Of a DNA stretch of 64,000 bases, positions 18,601 to 27,557 are shown one piece after another. The stretch is taken from positions 1 to 64,000 of the forward strand of contig NZ_BBQI01000065.1 in NCBI RefSeq assembly GCF_001652915.1. Reading direction: 5' to 3'. The notes under the pieces are model-generated. The model saw only the letters and a program-made list of their open reading frames with translations, was not told the origin of the DNA and did no database searches. Within the stretch, counting starts at the first letter, position 1. Every line of letters starts with the position of its first letter. Position numbers and translations under genes: made by a program. The stretch is from Cupriavidus sp. D384. GTDB taxonomy: Bacteria; Pseudomonadota; Gammaproteobacteria; Burkholderiales; Burkholderiaceae.

Positions 18601-18683
18601 ACAACACGCTGCGTTTCGATACCCCTGCGGTGAATGATCCGATCCATGTCCAGCAACAAGTCGAAGTCCGCTGCGGCGCCTGA
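15678..18683 (+). CDS. pelA: PelA, Pel polysaccharide deacetylase/hydrolase
   Basis: A roughly 1000-residue periplasmic protein. N-terminal hydrophobic segment (MLAVAVVASAGAVMLGAL, from 15771) is the export signal; then a glycoside-hydrolase-like TIM-barrel domain (FDVAVVEPDSGFDP to about residue 300), a middle reductase-like domain, and a CE4-type deacetylase domain with HIDGDG (D564, D566) and the metal-binding HTYSH (H636, H640). PelA partly deacetylates and trims Pel, a cationic galactosamine-rich exopolysaccharide. Start uncertain: GTG 15678 chosen, with ATG 15570 and ATG 15771 as alternatives. First gene of pelABCDEFG; overlaps pelB by 50 nt. Confidence 0.9.
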   Translation: MKPLQRLIRGLFHEVGNNAPRRAVGRICRHTMLAVAVVASAGAVMLGALTPSADALAQAAPAVQAGRALQAESTPAAPNVAFHYGSKPPVDLLQAFDVAVVEPDSGFDPRKAKTPNTAWFAYVSLGEVLPSRAYFNAIPKAWLTGSNDAWNARVVDQAAEGWPAFYVDKVIAPLWDRGYRGFFIDTMDSYHLVAKTDADRARQEAGMVRVIQAIKARYPDAKLLFNRGFEILPQVHGLAYGVVFESLFRGWNQAQRAYTEVSQQDRDWLLNQARIIRDQYKLPVISIDYCPPADRTCQRDAARRIRALGITPYVTDSGLQTVGVGQIEVLPRRVLVLQESQPGVSIDNSEGVRFVSMPLNYLGYRVEFAETRDELPEITPDRYAGVVVWSNGYFSRNAGRYQTWLEKLTQQGVPVAFMNGFGMPANSPLLRSLGLKTVKGRASSPVQIVSQDKMMGFEQPVAPDATEAVAVQVQDGAASTRSLLRLRAGTLTYDAAAITNWGGYVTGPYAVRQNYAIRQNSSSDQDRWIVQPLDFLREALRLRPMPVPDTTTESGRRLLTIHIDGDGFASKAEIPGGGFSGEVLFREIFDRYRLPMTMSVIEGEVGKSGMYPKLTAELEPIARKIFAQPYVEVASHTYSHPFEWGRTVPGQQSDARITEGDEEFHLAIPGYRMDLNREIGGSIDYINKVLSPNKPVKMLLWPGDCQAPPEAIKLTDAAGVLNMNGGDTLITRSNPTWTAIAPLGIHKADHTFQVFATNQNENVYTNLWRGPYYGFERVIETYEMTEKPYRFKAVNIYYHSYAGTKAASLKALRKVYDYVLTQNLLPMHSTDYVLKVLDWQNMAVARELGDGTDGAAASGAWVVRGDGNLRNLRWVGAGVPDVASATGVTGSSPAPGGGVYVHLDGGNARFSFVPAATRAVPELPEANGLVRDWRRDGGVTRFAFSGYYKPFFRLANAGQCSVTIDGKPARGVHENNTLRFDTPAVNDPIHVQQQVEVRCGA

Positions 18684-21600
18684 GCGCGAGCGGCTGTTGC
18701 CGCCGGCCCTGGTTCTGACCTTTACCGCGATGGTAGGTGTTGGCCTGGCGCTGATGTTCCCGCGCGAGACGCTGCGCGAACGCCTGCTTGGCCAGGGCCG
18801 TACGGTCGATGGCCTGACCGTGGCCTATCTGGAAGCGTGGTCGCGCGTGGCGCCCAACGACACCAGCTTCATGAGCGTGCTGGCGGAACAGTACGCGCGC
18901 AGCGGCCGGCTCGATGAGGCCGAGAAGATGCTCGAACGCATGATGGCGGTGCAGGGCCAGGACCTGGGTGGCCAGATCCTGCGCACGCGCATCGAGATCA
19001 CGCAGCAGCGCGCCTACGCGGCGCAGCCCGAATCGCCCGAACGCGCCGAGCGCCTGGCGCTGATGAAGGACCTGCTCAAGCAGGCGACTGCCGAGAGCGC
19101 GATGCGCCGCTGGTCGCTGGCAGACCTGCAGACGCTGGCCACGCAGTCGCGCCAGATTGGCGATGCCGAAGCGGCCAGCGTGCTGTTCCGCGCGCTGGGC
19201 AAACGCGATCCGGCCAATCTCGACTTCTATAACCGCCAGCTCGCCAGCATCGCGCTGGCCGGTGGCAACTATCGCGACTCCGCGCAGGCGCTGTTCGACG
19301 CGCAGGCGCGTGCGAAGAACCTGTACGAGCAGCGCACGCTGTTCCTGCAGGCGCTGCAGACGCTGCAATCCGGCAATCTGCTGGACGAAGCACTGGTGGA
19401 AGCCGAGCGTCGTGGTGGCAAGCTGCTCGACGACCCCGAAGTGCTGCGCTACCTGACCAGGCTGGCGCTGGCCGCCAACAAGCCAGATGTGGCGGCAAAG
19501 TATGTCGAGCGGCTGCTGAAGCTGTCGGCCAGCAAGCCGTCCGGCGCGGCGCAGATTGCGCTGGCCGAATTGCGCCGCGACGCCGCACGTGCCGAAGTTC
19601 GCGCTGAAGTGCGCCGTGTTTCCGACACCGAGCCGTGGCTGACCCGCGGCTATGTCTTCCTCGACGGCCCGCGTGGCGCCGCCAAGCGTGAACAGATGGG
19701 CGGCTTCGGCCTGCGCCGTGTTCACGCCGAGCCCGCGTCGACGCCGATGCTGGCCCAGGCAACGCCAAAGCCGGGCCCGGGCAATCCCACGCAGGCCGAG
19801 GCCCAGGCGTCGGCCAAGGACGAAGTGGCCGCAGCCGTGGCGGCCGGCAAGTCTTTCAACGCCGACGACTACGACCTGGCCTACCGTGTGTTCCTGGCGG
19901 CCGGCAAGCTGGACCAGGCCCAGGAAGTGGCCCAGACGGCGGTGCGCAAGCTGCCGCACGAGCCGGTCTGGCGCGAGCGGCTGGCGCAGGTATCCGAATG
20001 GAACCGCCAGCCGATGATTGCGCTGCAGAGCTGGCTTGAATACGCGCAGGCGACCAACGACGAGCGCGCCTGGAACAACGTGATGCGCCTGGCGCCGGGT
20101 CTTAACGACGACCGCGCCTACCTGGCCGCGCTGCGCCACCGCGCCACGGGCGGCGACCTGAAGACCATCGACGAGGTGGTGGCTGCCTACGAGCGGCTGG
20201 GCGAGCCGGAGGCCGGCATGGCGTTCCTGGACACGCTGGCAAACGGCCCGACCGGCCGCCAGGCGATGGAGCGCAATGCCGATCTGGCCGAGCGCGCGGG
20301 CAAGGACGATCGCGCCTTCGAACTCTACGGGCAGCTGGAAAAGCGCTTCGGCGCCCGGCCGCGGTATGCAGTCAAGCGCGCCAACATCCTCTTCGTACGA
20401 GGCCGCCTGAACGAGGCGATGGACGCGCTGCTGCCGGCCCGCAAGCAGGCGGGTCCGCAGGACCTGCTGTACTGGCGTACGTACACCGAACTGGCCCGCC
20501 TGACGCAACGCGACGACCTGCTCAAGGACGGCTATCGCCAGATGATGTTCGCCATGGCAGAGACCCGTGACGACCACTGCATGCAGTTTCCGCCCGGCGC
20601 CGCCCGCAATGACTGCATTGCCGAAGTGCGCGACACGGTGGAAGCCGACTATTCGAACCTGATCGCGTACTACGACCGCTCGCCCATCGACGCGGGACGG
20701 ATCGCCGAAGCAAGCTGGCGCAAGAACGGCAAGTTCGACCAGTTCCAGCTCGCGGTGTACTACTACACGCGCGCGCACGCCTGGCGCCGCATCGACCAGC
20801 TGCTGGCCGATCTGACCCCCGAGCAGCGCAGCGAAGCCGAATCGTCGGCCGTATTCCTGATGCGCCGCGCCGAGTACTGGCGCCTGACCGGCAACCGCGA
20901 CCGGGCGCTGGCCGACCTGCGCCGGGCCGCCGGGCAGCCCGACGCCGACAGCGAGACCTTCGGTGCGCTGCTGTGGGCGCTTGTCGACAGCGGCACCGAC
21001 AGCGAAGTGCGCGCGGTGATGCAGCGCCTGAAGCCCAGTGCCGAGCAGGACCCGGGCCTGTGGGGCGCGTATGCCGCCGGCGCCATGCGCTTCCAGGACG
21101 GCTACACGGCGCTGCATTACCTGCGCAAGATGCAGCAGGGCAAGAACGCCGATCCGCTCTGGCTTGGCCTGACCGCCGACGCCTACGAAGCCATCGGCCA
21201 GACGTCGACGGCTTGGCGCATCCGCAGGCAGGCGTGGATCGACCTGCATCATGCGTGGGCTGCAGGCGGCCAGAACTGGGCCAATGCATCGGCAAGCGAC
21301 GACGAAGACGGCGACGCGGAAGACGACGCGCAGGAGGGTCCGGCACGGGGCGACCTGCGCCGCCAGACCGTGGCGCTTGGGCAGATCTTCGCGTCAGGCG
21401 ATGTGTCGCGCAGTCTCGTCATCGAGATGCTGCGGCGTGATCGCGCCGACGTGGCCGCGCGCCGTGCCGCGCCGGGCGATGCCAGGGCGCCGTCGCAACT
21501 CGGCAATGTGCCGGGGCTGCCGTCGCTGGAGCCGGTGCCGCCCGCCGCGCTGACCGAGGCGCAACGCCGCCGCCAGGGTCAGATCTCGGCGGCCAGCCGC

Positions 21601-22842
21601 GAGGTAGCGCTGGCCTGGGCGATGTCATCCGAATCGAACGATCTGGCGCGGGCCTGGCTGGCCCGGCACTATGCCGACCGGATGCAGCGGCCCGCGTATG
21701 CCGAGATTTCCATCGCGCTGGACCGCAACGACATGGATCAGCTCGACCGGATCATGGAGCGCCAGGGCGGCCGCGTGCCGGTGGCGAACCAGATCGAGGC
21801 CAATCGCCAGCTGGACCGCCTGTCCGCTGCGCAGACGCAGGCGTTCGAGACGCAGGAACTGGCCCGTACCGACGACACGCTGCAGCAGACGCTGGAAGAC
21901 GCGCTGCTGTTCAACGCCCAGGCCATCGAGCCGCGTGTGACGTTCCAGCGCCAGAAGCCGCTCGAATATTACGAGTACAGCCTGGCGGGCGGCGCACGCC
22001 TGTGGGACGGCTATGCGCTGAACCTGCGTGGCGTGTTCCGCGACCAGCGCAGCGCCGACCGCACCCAGCTGGACAACGTGCCCGCATCGGACCGCCGTGC
22101 CGAACTGGCGCTGAGCTATCGCGACAGCCAGAAAAGCTGGCTGCTCGGGGTGGGCCGGCGAGACGGCCTGGAGAGCTTCACCACGGCCCGACTGACCGGC
22201 AACTGGAACCAGGAAGGGCGCATTCAGTACACGGGGACGGTGGGCTACAACCAGCAGGCCGATGAATCGGCGCAACTGCGCGTCGGCGGCATGAAGGACG
22301 TGGTCGAACTTGGCGCGACGTGGCGGCTTGGCCTGCGCGAGTTCATCAGCGGCCGCGCCCAGTACAACCACTTCTACGGCCAGGATCGCACTGCGCTGGG
22401 CCATGGCATGGTCTTCGACGTCGAGGCCGGTTATCGCATCCGCACGCAGTATCCGGACTACACGGTGCGCATCGTCGGCACGCGCGGCATCTACAGCGCC
22501 AATGGCGGCACGCTGTCGTCGACCATGCAGCGGCTGCTGCCAGCCGGCGATGACGAGGCGACGCCGGCGTTCTATATGCCGCAGAGCTTCACGCAGGCCG
22601 GCGTGCTGTTCGGTTTCGGCACCGACCTGATCGACGACTACACGCGCAAGTGGCGGCCGTTCCTGGAAGCCGGTGCGCTGTACGACACGCGCGCGGGCCA
22701 CAACTTCCGCGGGCAGGTGGGCGTGGCCGGGTCGGTGTTCGGCAACGACCATCTGTCGCTTTATGTCTCGCACGACACCGCGGCCCGTACCACGGGTACG
22801 CCGCTGACCGAAGTAGGCCTGCGTTATCGCTGGCTCTATTGA
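18634..22842 (+). CDS. pelB: PelB, TPR scaffold and outer-membrane Pel porin
   Basis: A 1402-residue protein: one N-terminal membrane helix (PPALVLTFTAMVGVGLALMF), a long alpha-helical TPR region from about residue 60 to 1060, and a C-terminal beta-barrel of alternating amphipathic strands ending in an aromatic residue (RYRWLY), as for outer-membrane proteins. PelB binds PelA in the periplasm and exports Pel through its barrel. It is longer than the about 1190-residue Pseudomonas protein; two Ala/Pro/Asp-rich linkers (near residues 370-400 and 885-905) account for part of this. ATG at 18634 or 18646; both lie inside the end of pelA. Confidence 0.9.
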   Translation: MIRSMSSNKSKSAAAPERERLLPPALVLTFTAMVGVGLALMFPRETLRERLLGQGRTVDGLTVAYLEAWSRVAPNDTSFMSVLAEQYARSGRLDEAEKMLERMMAVQGQDLGGQILRTRIEITQQRAYAAQPESPERAERLALMKDLLKQATAESAMRRWSLADLQTLATQSRQIGDAEAASVLFRALGKRDPANLDFYNRQLASIALAGGNYRDSAQALFDAQARAKNLYEQRTLFLQALQTLQSGNLLDEALVEAERRGGKLLDDPEVLRYLTRLALAANKPDVAAKYVERLLKLSASKPSGAAQIALAELRRDAARAEVRAEVRRVSDTEPWLTRGYVFLDGPRGAAKREQMGGFGLRRVHAEPASTPMLAQATPKPGPGNPTQAEAQASAKDEVAAAVAAGKSFNADDYDLAYRVFLAAGKLDQAQEVAQTAVRKLPHEPVWRERLAQVSEWNRQPMIALQSWLEYAQATNDERAWNNVMRLAPGLNDDRAYLAALRHRATGGDLKTIDEVVAAYERLGEPEAGMAFLDTLANGPTGRQAMERNADLAERAGKDDRAFELYGQLEKRFGARPRYAVKRANILFVRGRLNEAMDALLPARKQAGPQDLLYWRTYTELARLTQRDDLLKDGYRQMMFAMAETRDDHCMQFPPGAARNDCIAEVRDTVEADYSNLIAYYDRSPIDAGRIAEASWRKNGKFDQFQLAVYYYTRAHAWRRIDQLLADLTPEQRSEAESSAVFLMRRAEYWRLTGNRDRALADLRRAAGQPDADSETFGALLWALVDSGTDSEVRAVMQRLKPSAEQDPGLWGAYAAGAMRFQDGYTALHYLRKMQQGKNADPLWLGLTADAYEAIGQTSTAWRIRRQAWIDLHHAWAAGGQNWANASASDDEDGDAEDDAQEGPARGDLRRQTVALGQIFASGDVSRSLVIEMLRRDRADVAARRAAPGDARAPSQLGNVPGLPSLEPVPPAALTEAQRRRQGQISAASREVALAWAMSSESNDLARAWLARHYADRMQRPAYAEISIALDRNDMDQLDRIMERQGGRVPVANQIEANRQLDRLSAAQTQAFETQELARTDDTLQQTLEDALLFNAQAIEPRVTFQRQKPLEYYEYSLAGGARLWDGYALNLRGVFRDQRSADRTQLDNVPASDRRAELALSYRDSQKSWLLGVGRRDGLESFTTARLTGNWNQEGRIQYTGTVGYNQQADESAQLRVGGMKDVVELGATWRLGLREFISGRAQYNHFYGQDRTALGHGMVFDVEAGYRIRTQYPDYTVRIVGTRGIYSANGGTLSSTMQRLLPAGDDEATPAFYMPQSFTQAGVLFGFGTDLIDDYTRKWRPFLEAGALYDTRAGHNFRGQVGVAGSVFGNDHLSLYVSHDTAARTTGTPLTEVGLRYRWLY

Positions 22843-22884
22843 TGAACAATTGACTGGATTTCAAGGTAACGAGGGGGATCGAAG

Positions 22885-23433
22885 ATGAACAAGACCAATA
22901 CCCGCACGGGTCGCCTGATGGCATGGGCTGCGGCAATCGGTGCCGCGCTGTGGCTGGCCGGTTGCGCCGTGACCGACGTGGGCCGCGCGCCCCAGATGGC
23001 CGCCGGCGACACCGTTGCCGTGCTGCCGATCGTGAACTACACCGAAACGCCGCAGGCTGGCCTGCGTGCCGAAGCCATTGCCGAGTCGCTGCTGAAGACG
23101 GGCGGCGTGGCGAACCTGAAGCGCTATCCGGCGTCGCTGAACCCGGAAACGCTGTTCGAGCCAGCCGAGCGCGAATCGGTGAACAAGGCGCTGGAATGGG
23201 CGCGCGGCGAACGGGCGCGCTATGCGCTGACGGGCGCGGTGCAGGAATGGCGCTACAAGGTTGGCGTCGATGGCGAACCGGCCGTGGGCATCTCGCTGCA
23301 ACTGATCGACGTGTCGAGCGGGCAGGTGGTGTGGTCGGCCACGGGCAGCAACGCGGGCTGGAGCCGCGAGTCGCTGTCGGGCGTGGCCCAGAAGCTGCTG
23401 CGCCGCCTGCTGGCACCGCTGATGCAGGGTTGA
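22885..23433 (+). CDS. pelC: PelC, outer-membrane lipoprotein of the Pel exporter
   Basis: A 182-residue lipoprotein with signal peptide and lipobox LAGC (cysteine at about residue 27). PelC forms a dodecameric ring under the PelB barrel that guides the cationic polymer. The mature part has the compact alpha/beta fold with VAVLPIVNYTETPQAG and a closing QKLLRRLLAPL helix. A strong ribosome binding site, GAGGGGG, precedes ATG 22885. Fits family size and order between pelB and pelD. Confidence 0.9.
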   Translation: MNKTNTRTGRLMAWAAAIGAALWLAGCAVTDVGRAPQMAAGDTVAVLPIVNYTETPQAGLRAEAIAESLLKTGGVANLKRYPASLNPETLFEPAERESVNKALEWARGERARYALTGAVQEWRYKVGVDGEPAVGISLQLIDVSSGQVVWSATGSNAGWSRESLSGVAQKLLRRLLAPLMQG

Positions 23434-23459
23434 GTTGAACCGGGTAGAAAAAAGGACGG

Positions 23460-24968
23460 GTGACAAGCGTGGCTAACACCGCGGATAAAAAGCGCCAGAC
23501 GACTCGCCAGGGGCAGGGCATCAGCCTTGGCGGGCGCTATGCGCGCTGGCTGGCGCCCGCGGGAGGCGGGGCGGCGGCTGTGCTGGAAATGATCGTCGTG
23601 ATGGCGGTGGCAATGGCCATCACGTGGGCGATCCTGCCGCAAAACCCGCTGCTGCTGGGTCTGGGCTTTCCGTGGGCCTGGCTGCTGCCGGTCATCCTGG
23701 CGCTGCGCTACGGCACGCTGGTGGGGGTGGGCGCCGTGCTGATGCTGCTGGGCGGGTGGTTCTTCTTTGATGGCATTGGCGGCCACAGCGATGCGTTCCC
23801 GCGCATGTTCTTCCTGGGTGGCCTGCTGCTGGTGCTGGTGGCCGGGCAGTTCGGCGACGTGTGGAACACGCGCCTGGCACGCGCACGCGCCGTGAACCGC
23901 TATCTGGACGAACGGCTTTCCGCGCTGACCAAGAACCACTATCTGCTGCGCATTTCGCACGCCCGCCTGGAAAACGACTTGCTGGCCCGCCCGACCACGC
24001 TGCGCGACACGCTGTCGCAACTGCGTGCCGTGGCCATGCAGGATGCAGCGCGCGGCAGCAAGGCCGAACTCCTGGCTGGCGCGCAACCGATGCTGCAGGT
24101 GGTGGCTCAGGCCTGCCAGCTGGAGGGTGCCGCGCTGTTCGCGTGCGTGGGCGAGAGGCTCCAGCCCGAAGCCGTGGCCGCCATCGGTCCGGATTTCACG
24201 CTGGATGTTGACGATCCGCTGGTGCGCCACTGCATGGAAACGCGCGAACTTGCGCATCTGCGCACCACTGGCCTGCAGCAGGACGCCGAGACCCGCTACG
24301 TGGCCGTGGCGCCGGTGCTGGCCGGTTCCGACCGCCTGATCGGGGTGCTGGTCGTCGAGCGCATGCCGTTCCTGTCGCTGACCTATGAAAACCTGCAGCT
24401 GCTGATGGTGCTGATGGGCTACTACGCCGATGGCGTGGAGCACGCCCAGGCCACGCACGGCATCCAGGAACTGGCCCCGGCCATTCCATACGCGTTCGCG
24501 CTGGACTACGCACGCCTGTCGCGCCTGCGCCGCGAAACCGGGATCCAGAGTTCCGTGGTGGCGCTGGTGTTCGATCTGGACGAAGCGCGCGACGCGCTGT
24601 TCGAACAGGTGGTGCGCAGCCGCCGGGCGCTGGACGTGGCCTGGCCCGCGCGCGGGGCGCACCAGCGCGCCATGTTGACGCTGATGCCGCTGTCGGACAG
24701 CCAGGCCGTGTCGGCGTACCTGGTGCGTATCGAAGACATGCTGCGTGCGCAGTTCGGCACCGATTTCGCCAGTGCGCACATCGGCGTGTACACGCTGCCG
24801 GTGCCTGCCGCCGGCGCGGAAGAGGCGCTGGTGCGCCTGCTGCACCGCTGCCATCTGGATGGCAAGGACGGCAAGGACGGCGGCGGCAACGCCACGGCGG
24901 CGGTCGGCACCAATGCCACCCCCAGGCCGGGCACTGCTCCGTCCGCCGGCCAGACGCAGGCGGGCTGA
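23460..24968 (+). CDS. pelD: PelD, inner-membrane c-di-GMP receptor of Pel synthesis
   Basis: A 502-residue protein: four membrane helices at about residues 40-135, a coiled coil, a GAF domain (about 190-330) and a degenerate GGDEF domain. The catalytic GGDEF residues are missing but an RxxD inhibitory-site motif, R389-A-L-D392, remains, with a further Arg about 40 residues on, matching the c-di-GMP-binding pocket of PelD. The polymer would thus be made when c-di-GMP is high. GTG 23460 follows AAAGGA closely; GTG 23469 is an alternative. Gly/Ala/Thr-rich C-terminal tail. Confidence 0.9.
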   Translation: MTSVANTADKKRQTTRQGQGISLGGRYARWLAPAGGGAAAVLEMIVVMAVAMAITWAILPQNPLLLGLGFPWAWLLPVILALRYGTLVGVGAVLMLLGGWFFFDGIGGHSDAFPRMFFLGGLLLVLVAGQFGDVWNTRLARARAVNRYLDERLSALTKNHYLLRISHARLENDLLARPTTLRDTLSQLRAVAMQDAARGSKAELLAGAQPMLQVVAQACQLEGAALFACVGERLQPEAVAAIGPDFTLDVDDPLVRHCMETRELAHLRTTGLQQDAETRYVAVAPVLAGSDRLIGVLVVERMPFLSLTYENLQLLMVLMGYYADGVEHAQATHGIQELAPAIPYAFALDYARLSRLRRETGIQSSVVALVFDLDEARDALFEQVVRSRRALDVAWPARGAHQRAMLTLMPLSDSQAVSAYLVRIEDMLRAQFGTDFASAHIGVYTLPVPAAGAEEALVRLLHRCHLDGKDGKDGGGNATAAVGTNATPRPGTAPSAGQTQAG

Positions 24969-24971
24969 CGC

Positions 24972-25958
24972 ATGGGCAAGCTGACCATCGGTGGCACCGC
25001 CTCGCAGATCGCGGCACTGTACCTGCTGTTCCATGGCGGTTCGGGGCTGCCGTTGCTGCTGTCGTTCCTGGGGTTGCAGGCGATTACAGCCGGGCTGCTG
25101 GGCCTGGCCGTGTGGCGCCTGCTGCCGCGCCGCTTCCGCACGCCGTTCGGGTGGAGCTACGCCTACATGGCGGCGTTCTGCTTCTTCGTGCCGCTGGGCG
25201 GGACGCTGGTCTGCGCGGGCAGCCTGCTGTTCTCGAAGCTGTTCCCGCAGCAGCGCGACAGCGCCGGCATTGCCTCGGTGGCGCTGCCCGAATTCGTGAC
25301 GCACCTGATCCAGCGTGTGACGCACGGCGGCGGTGCGCGCCTGCGCGCCCAGCTGGGCAACACCCGTGCGCCGCTGCCGGAACGCATGACGGCGCTGGTG
25401 GCGATGCAATCGATGCCCACGCGCACGGCCAGCCCCGTGCTGCGCGAACTGCTGGCCGACAGCACCGACGATATCCGCCTGCTGGCATACGGCATGCTGG
25501 ACGGCGCGGAGAAGCAGCTGACCCAGAAGATCCTGGCCGAGCTGCCCCGCCTGGAATCGGCCGACACGCCGCAGGCGCGGCTGGAAATCAACAAGCGCCT
25601 GGCCGACCTGTACTGGGAACTGATCTACCAGAACCTGGTGCAGGGCGACGTGTATCGCTACACGGCCAGCCAGGTGGAGCGCTACGCCAGCGCCGCGCTG
25701 GAGATCGACGACAGCAATGCCGCGCTGTGGTACATGCGCGGCCGCCTGGCGTTGTCACGCAATGCGCCTGGCGAGGCGCGCGACTTCCTGGGCCGTGCCG
25801 AGGCGCTGGGCTTTGCCCGCGATCGGGTGCTGCCGCTGCTGGCGGAAGCCGCCTTCCTGGAACGCGACTACGCCGCGGTCCGCCGCCTGATGGCGGCTTT
25901 CGACAGTCCTTCGCCGCTCCCGCTGGTGCGGCCCCTGCTGCGGTACTGGCAATCATGA
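24972..25958 (+). CDS. pelE: PelE, inner-membrane TPR protein of the Pel synthase
   Basis: A 328-residue protein with two membrane segments (about residues 12-52 and 62-85) followed by helical repeats. PelE bridges PelD and the PelF/PelG synthase in Pseudomonas. It starts 3 nt after pelD and its stop overlaps the pelF start (ATGA), so the operon is tightly coupled. Identification rests on position and on the two-helix plus TPR layout. Confidence 0.87.
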   Translation: MGKLTIGGTASQIAALYLLFHGGSGLPLLLSFLGLQAITAGLLGLAVWRLLPRRFRTPFGWSYAYMAAFCFFVPLGGTLVCAGSLLFSKLFPQQRDSAGIASVALPEFVTHLIQRVTHGGGARLRAQLGNTRAPLPERMTALVAMQSMPTRTASPVLRELLADSTDDIRLLAYGMLDGAEKQLTQKILAELPRLESADTPQARLEINKRLADLYWELIYQNLVQGDVYRYTASQVERYASAALEIDDSNAALWYMRGRLALSRNAPGEARDFLGRAEALGFARDRVLPLLAEAAFLERDYAAVRRLMAAFDSPSPLPLVRPLLRYWQS

Positions 25959-27556
25959 GCGAAATTCTGGTCAAGGGAACGTCTGCCGACGTCATGCTGC
26001 TGCTGGAAGGCACGTTCCCGTATGTAAGCGGGGGCGTGTCGAGCTGGGTCAACCAGATGATCCGCGCGTTTCCCGATATCCGGTTCGGCATCGTCTTCAT
26101 CGGCAGCCGCCGCGAGGACTATGGCGACATGGTCTACCCGTTGCCCGGGAACGTCGTGCATCTGGAAACCCATTTCCTGTACGATTTTCCGCCGCCGCCG
26201 CTGGTGCATGGCACGCCGGGCGACCCGCGCGCGTTCGACAAGTCGGACGCGCTGCACGAACTGCTGCGCGAGCCGGGCAAGGAAGCCGAGGCCGGCGAAC
26301 TGATCCGCGAACTGATGCCGCAGCTGCGCGAGGGCGGGGCGCTGTCCGAGGACGCGTTCCTGTACAGCAAGCGGGCCTGGGACACGATCACGAGCCAGTA
26401 CCGCCAGTTCTGCACGGACCCATCGTTCACGGACTATTTCTGGACCATCCGCATCATGCACAAGCCGCTTTGGCAGCTGGTGCGGATTGCCGACGGCCTG
26501 ATCCCGGCCAAGGTCTACCACACGGTGTCCACGGGCTACGCGGGCTTTCTGGGTGCGATGCTGCGCCACCGCAACGGCCGTCCGCTGCTGGTGTCCGAAC
26601 ACGGCATCTATACCAAGGAACGCAAGATCGACCTGTTCCAGAGCCAGTGGATTCGCGACAACCGGAACATCTTCGAACGCGATATTTCCCAGATCAGCTA
26701 TTTTCGCGAACTCTGGGTGCGTTTCTTCGAAACGCTGGGGCGCGTCTGCTACGAGGCCGGCGACGAGATCACGGCGCTCTACGAGGGCAACCGCCGCCGC
26801 CAGGTGCTGGACGGCGCGGTGGCCGAGCGCACGCGCAATATCCCGAACGGCATCAACCTGCCGCGCCTGTCGGCGCTGCGCGAGAAGCGCGCGCCGGGTG
26901 TGCCGCCGGTGCTCTGCCTGATCGGCCGCGTGGTGCCGATCAAGGACATCAAGACCTTTATCCGCGCGATGCTGACCGTGGTGCGCGAGTATCCCGAGGC
27001 CGAAGGCTGGATTGCGGGCCCCGAGGACGAGGATGCCGAATACGCGCACGAGTGCCGCAGCCTGGCCGAAAGCCTGGGTCTGGGCGGCAAGGTCAAGTTC
27101 CTGGGCTTCCAGAAGATCGACGAACTGCTGCCCAAGGTGGGCGTGCTGGTGCTGAGCTCGATCTCCGAGGCGCTGCCGCTGGTGGTGCTGGAAGGCTTTG
27201 CCGCGGGCGTGCCATGCGTGACCACGGACGTGGGCTCGTGCAGTGAACTGATCTTCGGCCTGCCCGGCGACGACGCTGCGCTGGGTGCCGCGGGCGACGT
27301 GGTGCGCATTGCCGATCCGGCTGCGCTGGCTGGCGCGGCACTGGGCCTGCTCCAGCATCCGGACCGCTGGCACGCAGCACAGGCTTCGGGCATTGCGCGC
27401 GTGGAAAAGTACTACACGCAGGAACAGATGGTGGGCAGCTATCGCACGCTCTATACCGAACTGATGGCGATGCCGGATAACACGCGCCGCGAGCATGGCG
27501 GCGCCAGCCCCGCGAAGTGCCCGGTGCACCACGGCGCGCAGGCAGGAGGACGCTGA
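25955..27556 (+). CDS. pelF: PelF, cytosolic GT4-family Pel glycosyltransferase
   Basis: A 533-residue GT-B glycosyltransferase. The N-terminal MLLLEGTFPYVSGGVSSWV is diagnostic for PelF, and the donor-site E-x7-E motif is E405 to E413 within SEALPLVVLEG. It polymerises Pel from UDP-activated amino sugars at the PelD-PelE-PelG membrane complex. The ATG overlaps the pelE stop. Ends 1 nt before pelG's start codon. Confidence 0.94.
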   Translation: MSEILVKGTSADVMLLLEGTFPYVSGGVSSWVNQMIRAFPDIRFGIVFIGSRREDYGDMVYPLPGNVVHLETHFLYDFPPPPLVHGTPGDPRAFDKSDALHELLREPGKEAEAGELIRELMPQLREGGALSEDAFLYSKRAWDTITSQYRQFCTDPSFTDYFWTIRIMHKPLWQLVRIADGLIPAKVYHTVSTGYAGFLGAMLRHRNGRPLLVSEHGIYTKERKIDLFQSQWIRDNRNIFERDISQISYFRELWVRFFETLGRVCYEAGDEITALYEGNRRRQVLDGAVAERTRNIPNGINLPRLSALREKRAPGVPPVLCLIGRVVPIKDIKTFIRAMLTVVREYPEAEGWIAGPEDEDAEYAHECRSLAESLGLGGKVKFLGFQKIDELLPKVGVLVLSSISEALPLVVLEGFAAGVPCVTTDVGSCSELIFGLPGDDAALGAAGDVVRIADPAALAGAALGLLQHPDRWHAAQASGIARVEKYYTQEQMVGSYRTLYTELMAMPDNTRREHGGASPAKCPVHHGAQAGGR

Positions 27557-27557
27557 G